Assembly (NCBI GenBank): GCA_023386395.1
Contig: JAEWJV010000334.1
Location: 1-6,138 of the forward strand
DNA length: 6,138 nucleotides
Direction: 5' to 3'
From: Bacteroidota bacterium
GTDB taxonomy: Bacteria > Bacteroidota > Bacteroidia > Chitinophagales > Chitinophagaceae
Shown one piece after another: positions 1 to 5,686 of the stretch. Numbering within the stretch: position 1 is the first letter of the stretch; each line of letters starts with the position of its first letter. The notes beneath the pieces were generated by a model. That model was not told where the DNA came from, did not search any database, and saw only the letters and a program-made list of their open reading frames with translations. A program made the translations under genes and the position numbers.

Positions 1-1392
1 AAAATCAGTTACTTCACCATACACAGAATCTTTTCTTTTTATTTGCTGGCGAAGGTTAAAACTCCGTAACAATAAATTCCCCATCAGCACGGTTTCCGTT
101 AACGGGCCTGCATAACCTTCAAACGGCGAGTCAACTTCCATGTTGCCATAGCCTGCAATGCAGGCATCAACCCATTGCCACCAATGCCCATCCATATCAC
201 CTTCAATACGCGGATATTTTTTTGGAATATTTATCTCTTTGTTTAATGACAACGGCAATAAGCGCGGATGGCTGCCACCCCAGCCGCAGGATACCTTTCC
301 TTTTGTGCCAATGAATAAACTGCCACCTTCAAAATCATTTTCCTGTGGTATATCAGCCAATGCTTCATTCATATTTACATCGGGATCGAGCTCATCCGGA
401 CGGTCGGGCACAATGCCGCCATCCATCCAATACAGCAATAATTCTTTGCCGTTTTTCATGGTAAATTTATAGCGCAAAGAACTTGATGGCGGAATGCTTT
501 CTGCAAAATCTGCTTCTTTAAAAATACCCGAATAAACGGTGGTTGCACTGCCTGTAATTTCTGTTGGATAACCCAGCTCCAGCAATTTAAATGCAGGGCC
601 AATAATGTGGCAGGCCATATCGCCTAAAGCACCGGTACCAAAACGCCACCAGCCGCGCCAGTTAAACGGAACAAGATTGTCAATATAATTTGTTGTTTGT
701 GCAGTACCTAACCATAAATCCCAATCCAGTTCTTTTGGAATTACAGCAGTTTGTTTTGGCCAGGGAATGCCCTGCGGCCACACCGGCCTGTTTGTCCAGT
801 TATATACTTTTTCAATATCACCGATTACGCCGGCTTCAAACCATTCGCGCATGGTCCTTATGCCTTCGCAGCTTGCACCCTGGTCGCCCATTTGCGTAAC
901 CACTTTATATTTTGCGGCGGCCTGCGTAAGAATGCGGGCTTCATAAATATCATGCGTTAAAGGTTTTTGTAAATACAAATGCTTGTTCAATTGCATCGCA
1001 CTTAAACCAACGATGGCATGATTATGATCGGGAATGGCAACAGTAACCGCATCGAAATTTTTACTTTCTTTATGAAACATTTCGCGCCAGTCTTTATAAA
1101 AGCCGGCCTTTGGATATTGCTTGCGGCGCGGCGCTGCCTGCCTGTCATCCACATCACATAAAAAAGCGATCTCTGCATTTTTATGTGGTGATGTGGCAAA
1201 ATGCGTAATATCACTTTCTGCTTCGCCACCACAGCCCACGGCGGCAATGTATAATTTATCGCTTGGCGCCACATAACCTTTGCCCAATACATGACGTGGA
1301 ACGATGTAAAAGCTTGTTGCAGCTAATGCTGAATTCTTTATAAAACTTTTGCGGCTGAGTTTTTTTTCTGATGTATTGCTGTTATTTTCCAT
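1..1392 (-). CDS. Gfo/Idh/MocA family oxidoreductase with Tat-like signal (C-terminus cut by window edge)
   Basis: The frame is open for 464 codons from the ATG at 1392 to the window edge without a stop, so only the end of the C-terminus is missing (family members usually have about 430-490 residues). The N-terminus has a Tat-like motif, SRKSFIK at residues 13-19, followed by a short hydrophobic stretch; the usual RR pair is RK here. A Rossmann NAD(P)-binding region follows, with the Gly-rich loop at about 52-58 (VGCGGEA). QKP at 142-144 occupies the family's EKP position with its conserved Lys143. A second block holds GDQG (169-172), NRPVWPQG (201-208) and a Trp-rich stretch leading to GDMACH with His262. 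These features match the secreted Bacteroidota/Planctomycetes clade. Such enzymes oxidise or reduce a sugar hydroxyl with NAD(P); here I infer C3 oxidation of a glycoside because a DUF1080 gene lies 59 bp upstream. No terminator separates the two genes, so they are probably co-transcribed. Exact substrate unknown. Confidence 0.9.
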   Translation of the reverse strand, partial: MENNSNTSEKKLSRKSFIKNSALAATSFYIVPRHVLGKGYVAPSDKLYIAAVGCGGEAESDITHFATSPHKNAEIAFLCDVDDRQAAPRRKQYPKAGFYKDWREMFHKESKNFDAVTVAIPDHNHAIVGLSAMQLNKHLYLQKPLTHDIYEARILTQAAAKYKVVTQMGDQGASCEGIRTMREWFEAGVIGDIEKVYNWTNRPVWPQGIPWPKQTAVIPKELDWDLWLGTAQTTNYIDNLVPFNWRGWWRFGTGALGDMACHIIGPAFKLLELGYPTEITGSATTVYSGIFKEADFAESIPPSSSLRYKFTMKNGKELLLYWMDGGIVPDRPDELDPDVNMNEALADIPQENDFEGGSLFIGTKGKVSCGWGGSHPRLLPLSLNKEINIPKKYPRIEGDMDGHWWQWVDACIAGYGNMEVDSPFEGYAGPLTETVLMGNLLLRSFNLRQQIKRKDSVYGEVTDF

Positions 1393-1451
1393 GATGGCAA
1401 GATTGATGGTAATTGTAAAGTTGAGTGTACTGAAGTCTTCTTCAGGGAAGT

Positions 1452-2183
1452 TTAAAGGGCTTTTATTTTAATGTTTCGAAACCATATCTTTCCATTCTCT
1501 GTTCCCTGGAATGCGATATGCCCTTTGCGGAATGTGCCAAAGCCAGGCATATCTTTAAACTTAACTGCTGCAATCAATTCTTTCCAGTGATCATCCCACA
1601 TCGTTGCATCCACCACTTTATGCCCTTCTTCAAAAAGCTGCAGGTGGCCGTTATCAGCAATTATTTCGAACTGATACCATTTGCCCGATGCGCCCACATA
1701 TTCCGAATCTACGGGATATAAATCATACAATGTTCCCATCCTGTTCATTTTCGATAAATGATCGGGGCCGCAAACTACATCATCAATCTGCATCTCAGGC
1801 CCGGTCTCCCATGTGTTTTGATATGTTGGATCTTCATGCACGTAAAATAATACGCCGCTGTTGGCGCAGGTATCTGTTTTAAATTCAAGCTTCAGGTCGA
1901 AGTTTTCGAACTCCTCATCAGATGTGAGATCGGCAAAATCTTCATAAACGCTGTTGGAATCTTTATGCAGATAAATAGCACCATCTTCCACCTGCCACGA
2001 TTTACCGGGCTGTTTTTGCAGGTAAGAATGCCAGCCTGTTAAATCTTTTCCATTAAATAATAATTTCCAGCCGTCTTTTTGTTCCTGTTCTGTGAGTATA
2101 TTTTGATCTTGGTTTTTTGCGCTATTGCATCCGATGTAAAGAATAATTACGAGAAAGCCTGCAGCAATTGTTTTAATATTCAT
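1452..2183 (-). CDS. DUF1080 family lipoprotein (3-keto-glycoside hydrolase/lyase-like)
   Basis: This 243-residue protein starts at the ATG at 2183. A longer frame opens at a TTG at 2192 but adds only three residues ahead of the signal peptide, so ATG is preferred; no Shine-Dalgarno is visible for either. Residues 1-19 form a lipoprotein signal ending in LYIGC, with Cys19 the likely lipidated residue; Tyr at -3 is off the usual lipobox. The rest is one DUF1080 jelly-roll (laminin-G/concanavalin-like) domain: GWKLLFNGKDLTGWH at 38-52, NSGVLFYVHE at 108-117, TGPEMQ at 127-132, LYDL at 152-155, and the typical end with IWFRNIKIK at 233-241. DUF1080 enzymes are known to cleave 3-keto-glycosides made by partner Gfo/Idh dehydrogenases, and such a gene lies directly downstream. 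Lipidation implies action in the periplasm or at the outer membrane. Family assignment is firm; the reaction on a particular glycoside is inferred. Confidence 0.92.
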   Translation of the reverse strand: MNIKTIAAGFLVIILYIGCNSAKNQDQNILTEQEQKDGWKLLFNGKDLTGWHSYLQKQPGKSWQVEDGAIYLHKDSNSVYEDFADLTSDEEFENFDLKLEFKTDTCANSGVLFYVHEDPTYQNTWETGPEMQIDDVVCGPDHLSKMNRMGTLYDLYPVDSEYVGASGKWYQFEIIADNGHLQLFEEGHKVVDATMWDDHWKELIAAVKFKDMPGFGTFRKGHIAFQGTENGKIWFRNIKIKAL

Positions 2184-2265
2184 AACAAGCAATTGAGAGA
2201 AGTGAAGTATTGTTGGAATAGAACGAATGTAAAGAATTTTGAATTGTACTTTTTTGAATGCAATT

Positions 2266-2290
2266 TAATCCCGGCTTTGAGCCGGGATTA
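2266..2290 (-). terminator. Strong GC-rich hairpin between GH20 and DUF1080 genes
   Basis: An 11-bp perfect inverted repeat (TAATCCCGGCT paired with AGCCGGGATTA) encloses a 3-nt loop. It lies 35 bp beyond the stop codon of the GH20 gene and about 80 bp before the DUF1080 start. No good U-tract follows on either strand: the minus strand continues AAATTGCATTC. It may be a terminator, a 3'-end RNA-stabilising stem, or a processing site between two genes of one transcript. The structure is certain; the role is inferred. Confidence 0.5.
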
Positions 2291-2325
2291 CGAAGATGAG
2301 GCGAACCACCCTTGAGGTTAATTTA

Positions 2326-4293
2326 TTATTTTATCCAGTAAGGTTTTTTCACGTTGGCTCTTTCCACCAATTCACTTACAGGCATGGAGATCATTCTGCC
2401 GATTGGTTGCATTCCCCTGTAAGTGATAACTTTTATTTGGGTTGCTTCTTTTGGAATGGTTAATGGCTGCGTATATTTTGGATAAAACCTGTCGGGATAG
2501 GAATTATCAAAGCTGTAATAAACATCCAGGCCATTCACCTCATTTTTTAATGCTACAGTAAAGGAAGTATCACTGGTTTTATTTACAATAAATTCTGGAT
2601 CGTACATGCTGGGGGCATATTTCACTTCTGCCACGTTAAAGCGTTTAAACTGCGTTTCCACACGGCGCACAAAATCATCCCAGTTCTTGCTTTCGTTTGG
2701 CGACCAGGTGTCTTCAGCAACGGCAAATGCACGTGGCCATGTCATATATTCAACCTGGCGGTAATTATAAATTTGCTCTGTCCATAAATTACCCTGTGCA
2801 CCAAGCACATATTTTTGTTCGCTGGCAGTTAAACCTGCGGGCATAGGATTAAAACTATATACTTTATTTAAGCGCAATGATGCATATACATGCGGCTCCA
2901 TAATACGGTCGCTTTGCATATAATCCAGATAAACAAATTCCGTTGGGCTCATCACAACATTATGGCCCAATTTAGCGGCGGCCACGCCACCATTAGGTAC
3001 AGGCTGCCCGTTTGCAGGGGCATTGCCGTCATGTGCACCGCGCCAGCTCATAACAGCAGCGTTAGGCGCAAGGCCGCCTTCCAGTATCTCATCCCAGCCC
3101 ATGAATCTTTTGCCCTTTGATTCAACAATTTTTTCAAGCCTTTTGCTGAAGTAGCTCTGCACTTCTTCCATTGTTTTTAAATTCTCTTTCTGCATTAAAG
3201 CTTTAATGGCATCGCTGCTTTCCCAGAAAGTTTTAAAGGTTTCATCACCGCCCATATGTATGTATTCAAACGGGAACAACTGTGCTATTTCGCCTACCAC
3301 CTTATCAAGAAATTCATAAACGTTTTCATTGGCGGGGCAAAGGTTATCATCGTAAATAGCCGTGTGCGTGTCCCAGTCTTTTATAGATTCGCCGGATGTA
3401 ACACCAATATTCTTAACACCACCGGAACAGGAGAGTTCGGGATAGGCTGCAATAGCCGCCATGCTATGGCCGGGCACATCCACTTCCGGCAAAATATTTA
3501 CAAATCTTTCTTTGGCATATTGCACCACTTCCTTAATATCATCTTGCGTATAAAAGCCGCCATTGTTTCTTGGCTCATCCGGCGTTGGCGCCGCGAATGT
3601 GCCGAACTGGCCAACACGGTAAACGCTCCAGGCGCCCACTTCCGTTAGCTTGGGCAGGCTTTTAATCTCAATGCGCCAGCCTTCATCATCCGTTAAATGC
3701 CAGTGCAGTAAATTGAGTTTATATTTAGCCATCTGTTTTATATAAGCCTTCACTTCATCTTTGGTAAAGAAATGGCGAGATACATCAAGCATTAAACCTC
3801 TCCATCCAAAACGCGGGTAATCTGTTATTTCAACGCAGGGCGCTTTCCATTCAGCTTTGCTCACCAAAACACTGTCTTCAATCTCCGCCGGAAATAATTG
3901 CAGCAATGTTTGCACGCCGTAAAATAATCCTGCGGGTTTATTGGCTTTAATAAGAATGGCGTTAGGCTTTACAGAAAGCTGGTAACCTTCGCTGTCGAGT
4001 TTTTTATCTTCTGTTTTATTCAATTCAAGTTTGATGACTGCCGTTGCCGCATTTTCTGTAAGCGAAACTTTGTAACCTGTGGGGATGGAAAGCCTTTGCT
4101 GCAGTTGCACAGCCGCCTGTTTTAGCGCTGTTGTTTTTGCAATATTGATGGTTACATTTTGAGGCAGCACAAAGTAGCCTGATGTTTTTGTAATTTTTAC
4201 CGGTTGAGGCACAATGGCAATGTCAGCATCAGTTTGGGCAAGAACAATAAAGCAGGCAAAAATGGAAGTGATGAATAAAACTATTTTTTTCAT
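2326..4293 (-). CDS. Secreted beta-N-acetylhexosaminidase, glycoside hydrolase family 20
   Basis: This 655-residue exo-enzyme removes terminal GlcNAc/GalNAc from chitin oligomers or glycoconjugates by substrate-assisted catalysis. I start it at the ATG at 4293 because residues 1-19 then form a clean signal peptide (KK, hydrophobic core, probable cleavage VLA/Q); the frame extends 24 codons upstream to 4365, which would bury that signal. Domains: GH20b N-terminal alpha/beta domain at about 24-156, (beta/alpha)8 catalytic barrel at about 160-535, and a C-terminal chitobiase/HEX beta-sandwich at about 570-640. Key residues are all present: Arg165 in WRGLMLD, HWHLTDDEGWR at 197-207, His276 in PEVDVPGHS, the catalytic pair Asp350-Glu351 in HMGGDE, Trp400, Trp417, Tyr455, and Trp504/Glu506 in GNLWTEQ. 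Length and layout are normal for Bacteroidota. It precedes the DUF1080/Gfo-Idh pair on the same strand, suggesting a glycan-use locus, though a hairpin lies between. A lipoprotein reading (Cys14) is unlikely because hydrophobic residues continue after it. Confidence 0.97.
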   Translation of the reverse strand: MKKIVLFITSIFACFIVLAQTDADIAIVPQPVKITKTSGYFVLPQNVTINIAKTTALKQAAVQLQQRLSIPTGYKVSLTENAATAVIKLELNKTEDKKLDSEGYQLSVKPNAILIKANKPAGLFYGVQTLLQLFPAEIEDSVLVSKAEWKAPCVEITDYPRFGWRGLMLDVSRHFFTKDEVKAYIKQMAKYKLNLLHWHLTDDEGWRIEIKSLPKLTEVGAWSVYRVGQFGTFAAPTPDEPRNNGGFYTQDDIKEVVQYAKERFVNILPEVDVPGHSMAAIAAYPELSCSGGVKNIGVTSGESIKDWDTHTAIYDDNLCPANENVYEFLDKVVGEIAQLFPFEYIHMGGDETFKTFWESSDAIKALMQKENLKTMEEVQSYFSKRLEKIVESKGKRFMGWDEILEGGLAPNAAVMSWRGAHDGNAPANGQPVPNGGVAAAKLGHNVVMSPTEFVYLDYMQSDRIMEPHVYASLRLNKVYSFNPMPAGLTASEQKYVLGAQGNLWTEQIYNYRQVEYMTWPRAFAVAEDTWSPNESKNWDDFVRRVETQFKRFNVAEVKYAPSMYDPEFIVNKTSDTSFTVALKNEVNGLDVYYSFDNSYPDRFYPKYTQPLTIPKEATQIKVITYRGMQPIGRMISMPVSELVERANVKKPYWIK

Positions 4294-4605
4294 TCGTAAG
4301 TATTTTATTTTTTCAATGGCCAAATGAAAAGTCCTTAACACATATTTCTGTGTGATATATTGCATGGACGTTTCATCAGAAGAAATTGTATGCGTTAAAA
4401 ATAGCGCTTAAGAATTATTTGGGCTGGAGAATTTTTTTTTGGTTATTGATAATGATTTTTTGTGACGTAACTGGCGAATGCTATACCGGATCATCCTTTA
4501 TTCCCGGTTTACTCCGGATAAATTTATTTAACAGATGGTAATTTGATTAATTAAAGTTGGTTGCTAAAACTTTTCAATTAATATTTGTAGTCAAAATATT
4601 CTATT
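4294..4605. other. Divergent intergenic region between GH20 gene and gcvH
   Basis: No protein-coding frame is supported in these 312 bp apart from the rejected upstream extension of the GH20 frame. The region is AT-rich, with runs of T at about 4432-4440 and 4456-4461. It must hold the promoters of two divergent genes. The gcvH promoter candidate is listed separately. For the GH20 gene the best minus-strand match to TAnnTTTG is TTCATTTG (7 of 8) at 4328-4321, which would give a leader of about 20 nt, but it has no TTG at the right distance. Two direct CCGGAT copies (4486-4491, 4514-4519) are present without evident meaning. Confidence 0.7.
4557..4587 (+). promoter_or_regulatory. Candidate Bacteroidota-type promoter of gcvH
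   Basis: AATATTTG at 4580-4587 matches 7 of 8 positions of the Bacteroidota -7 element TAnnTTTG. A TTG at 4557-4559 lies 20 nt upstream, the normal spacing for the -33 element. Transcription would begin near 4593, leaving a leader of about 12 nt before the gcvH ATG. AT-rich sequence makes chance matches likely. Confidence 0.38.
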
Positions 4606-4986
4606 ATGAATTTTCCGGCAGAATTGAAATATACCAAAGACCACGAATGGATTAAAATAATTGACGATAAAACTGCATTAATTGGCATTACAAATTATGC
4701 GCAGGGCGAACTGGGGGATATTGTTTTTGTAGATGTGCCCACTGTAGGTAAAACCCTCAATGCCGAAGATGTTTTTGGCACCGTTGAAGCAGTGAAAACT
4801 GTAAGCGATTTATTCCTTCCTGTTGAGGGTAAGATACTTGAAGTAAACAGTGCACTGGGCAATAATCCCGAGCTTGTAAATTCGGATTCTTACGGCGAAG
4901 GTTGGATGGTTAAAATAGAAATGAATAACGCTGCGGATCTGGATAATTTATTAAGCGCCGAAGCTTATGAACAATTGGTTAGCTAA
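4606..4986 (+). CDS. gcvH: Glycine cleavage system H protein
   Basis: This is a full-length 126-residue H protein, the lipoyl carrier that shuttles the aminomethyl group of glycine from the P protein (decarboxylase) to the T protein and is then reoxidised by the L protein, in the cytoplasm. Family signatures are all visible: YTKDHEWIK at 9-17, [19 protein letters not shown] at 27-45, the lipoylation segment around Lys64 (ESVKA-type site, here EAVKTVSD), and [15 protein letters not shown] at 87-101. The ATG at 4606 is the only sensible start because the conserved protein begins a few residues later. gcvP and gcvT are not within this window, which is common in Bacteroidota. It has its own promoter candidate and a strong terminator downstream, so it is probably a single-gene transcript or mostly so. 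Confidence 0.98.
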   Translation: MNFPAELKYTKDHEWIKIIDDKTALIGITNYAQGELGDIVFVDVPTVGKTLNAEDVFGTVEAVKTVSDLFLPVEGKILEVNSALGNNPELVNSDSYGEGWMVKIEMNNAADLDNLLSAEAYEQLVS

Positions 4987-5030
4987 TTTTTGATTCGAAC
5001 TTATAATTAAAACAGCAAATAAGAATATGT

Positions 5031-5058
5031 AAAAGGGCCGTAGTATGCGGTCTTTTTT
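5031..5058 (+). terminator. Intrinsic terminator of gcvH
   Basis: AAAAGGGCCG (5031-5040) pairs with CGGTCTTTTT (5048-5057), giving a 10-bp stem that includes two G-U wobbles, with a 7-nt loop and a T-run at 5053-5058. It begins 44 bp after the gcvH stop codon. A possible ATG at 5045 lies in its loop, which argues against that codon as the start of the downstream gene. Confidence 0.75.
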
Positions 5059-5077
5059 ATTATATTTTTGCGCGCAA

Positions 5078-5464
5078 ATGAGGCTAAAACGAATCTTATT
5101 TATACCGGCCATTGCCTGGTTTATCATTGCAAGCATTTTATTCTTTCTTCCCGGGGAGGATATTCCTGAAGCAAGTTTTTTAGATTTAATATATTTTGAT
5201 AAATGGGTGCATATCGGCCTTTTTGCGGGCCTTGTTTTTTTATCGGTCCTGCCATTTATAAAAGCGGGGAAATGCACAACAGGATTGTTGATTAAAATCA
5301 GCATTCTTTTTATCCTGTATGGAGTGGGTGTTGAATTTATTCAAAAATTTCTTAATGAAGGAAGATCTTTTGATTATAAAGATATGATTGCAGATGCTGC
5401 GGGATGTATTATTGGGAGTGTGTTTTCTAAGTGGATAGGAAGGAAAATTGCGGAAAAAAAATAA
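5078..5464 (+). CDS. VanZ-like family membrane protein
   Basis: From the ATG at 5078 this is a 128-residue protein with four predicted membrane helices, at about 6-24, 44-62, 69-87 and 103-119. VanZ-family signs are DKWVH at 41-45 at the start of helix 2, GVEFIQ with Glu86 at the end of helix 3, and RSFDYKDMIADAAGCIIG at 96-113, the charged loop and helix 4 that normally read D..aN..G. The frame is open 11 codons further up to an ATG at 5045, but that start lies in the loop of the gcvH terminator, and the protein from 5078 has a typical positively charged start (MRLKR). VanZ proteins are named after the teicoplanin-resistance accessory gene; most chromosomal members, like this one, have no known role, so no resistance function should be inferred. 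Association with gcvH is, to my knowledge, common in Bacteroidota. The three last codons and the stop overlap the U-tract of a minus-strand terminator. Confidence 0.9.
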   Translation: MRLKRILFIPAIAWFIIASILFFLPGEDIPEASFLDLIYFDKWVHIGLFAGLVFLSVLPFIKAGKCTTGLLIKISILFILYGVGVEFIQKFLNEGRSFDYKDMIADAAGCIIGSVFSKWIGRKIAEKK

Positions 5465-5484
5465 GCCCCTGTAGAAACAGGGGC
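5454..5484 (-). terminator. Intrinsic terminator of a short minus-strand transcript
   Basis: GCCCCTGT (5465-5472) and ACAGGGGC (5477-5484) form a perfect 8-bp stem with an AGAA loop on the plus strand. On the minus strand the stem is followed by TTA and eight T (5461-5454), the classic layout of an intrinsic terminator. On the plus strand no T-run follows (CGCAACC). It therefore ends transcription coming from the right, where the 31-codon frame lies, and can serve the convergent VanZ-like gene only as a 3' stem. Confidence 0.72.
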
Positions 5485-5518
5485 CGCAACCAAAACTAAC
5501 TGCTTATGAGAAAATTGA

Positions 5519-5614
5519 CTACTTACGTTTTAATAAGTAAATATCTTCAAACTCAATGCCAAAAAATTTTTCCTGAATGTTAAAAGAACTACTTAGCGGC
5601 ATCTTCGTTGTCAT
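5519..5614 (-). CDS. Putative 31-residue small protein (or small RNA) with its own promoter and terminator
   Basis: A short frame runs from the ATG at 5614 to TAG at 5519. The peptide begins MTTKMPLSSS, continues with an amphipathic part rich in F, I, E and K (NIQEKFFGIEFEDIYLLK, residues 12-29) and ends in KRK. I do not recognise the family; there is no signal peptide or membrane helix. Support is mainly contextual: a promoter-like sequence ends about 16 bp upstream, and a textbook intrinsic terminator begins about 35 bp past the stop, with no other minus-strand gene for that terminator to serve. The transcript would be about 170 nt. It could instead be a non-coding RNA, in which case the frame is incidental. 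A plus-strand frame of 25 codons (5506-5583) overlaps it but has no comparable signals. Confidence 0.42.
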   Translation of the reverse strand: MTTKMPLSSSFNIQEKFFGIEFEDIYLLKRK

Positions 5615-5620
5615 TTCAAT

Positions 5621-5649
5621 TTGATAGAACAAATATCGCTATAAATTTG
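5621..5649 (+). promoter_or_regulatory. Promoter of the FAD-dependent dehydrogenase gene
   Basis: TAAATTTG at 5642-5649 is a perfect match to the Bacteroidota -7 element TAnnTTTG. TTG at 5621-5623 lies 18 nt upstream, close to the usual -33 spacing. Transcription would start near 5656, about 31 nt before the chosen ATG at 5687. A 12-bp palindrome (5651-5662) covers the predicted start point. Confidence 0.5.
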
Positions 5650-5657
5650 AAACACAA
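5630..5657 (-). promoter_or_regulatory. Candidate promoter of the 31-codon minus-strand unit
   Basis: Read on the minus strand, GATATTTG (5637-5630) matches 7 of 8 positions of TAnnTTTG, and TTG (5657-5655) lies 17 nt upstream, slightly short of the usual spacing. Transcription would start near 5623, about 9 nt before the small ATG. It overlaps the opposite-facing promoter of the FAD gene almost completely. Confidence 0.3.
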
Positions 5658-5686
5658 GTGTTAAGATACTGAAAACTTAAAGATGG

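Noticed and set aside
1002..1292. 96-codon minus-strand frame inside the Gfo/Idh gene, and the plus-strand frames at 158-472, 690-960 and 1518-1882
   Set aside because: All are out-of-frame or antisense shadows of firmly assigned genes with complete family motifs.
3256..3648. 130-codon plus-strand frame antisense to the GH20 catalytic domain
   Set aside because: It lies entirely opposite the best conserved part of the GH20 gene, including the HMGGDE region, and has no domain features of its own.
4294..4365. 24-codon upstream extension of the GH20 frame from an ATG at 4365
   Set aside because: It would place the clear signal peptide (from the ATG at 4293) 24 residues inside the protein; the extension has no export features and reads as leader sequence.
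4441..4461. GATAATGAT resembling half of a Fur box
   Set aside because: Only about nine positions match and the second half is a T-run; neither neighbouring gene is iron-related, so it is probably chance in AT-rich DNA.
4486..4519. Two CCGGAT copies and a CCGGA/TCCGG inverted pair upstream of gcvH
   Set aside because: The stems are only five to six bases with a long loop, and no riboswitch architecture for glycine or another ligand could be built around them.
5045..5077. 11-codon upstream extension of the VanZ-like frame
   Set aside because: The ATG lies in the loop of the gcvH terminator, and the charged start expected before the first membrane helix is already supplied by the ATG at 5078.
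4951..5304. 117-codon minus-strand frame antisense to gcvH and the VanZ-like gene
   Set aside because: It covers the end of gcvH, its terminator and the VanZ start on the opposite strand, and its protein has no recognisable domain.
5506..5583. 25-codon plus-strand frame (MRKLTTYV...) opposite the 31-codon frame
   Set aside because: It follows a hairpin directly, has no promoter of its own, and no terminator follows it on the plus strand; the minus-strand unit has both signals.
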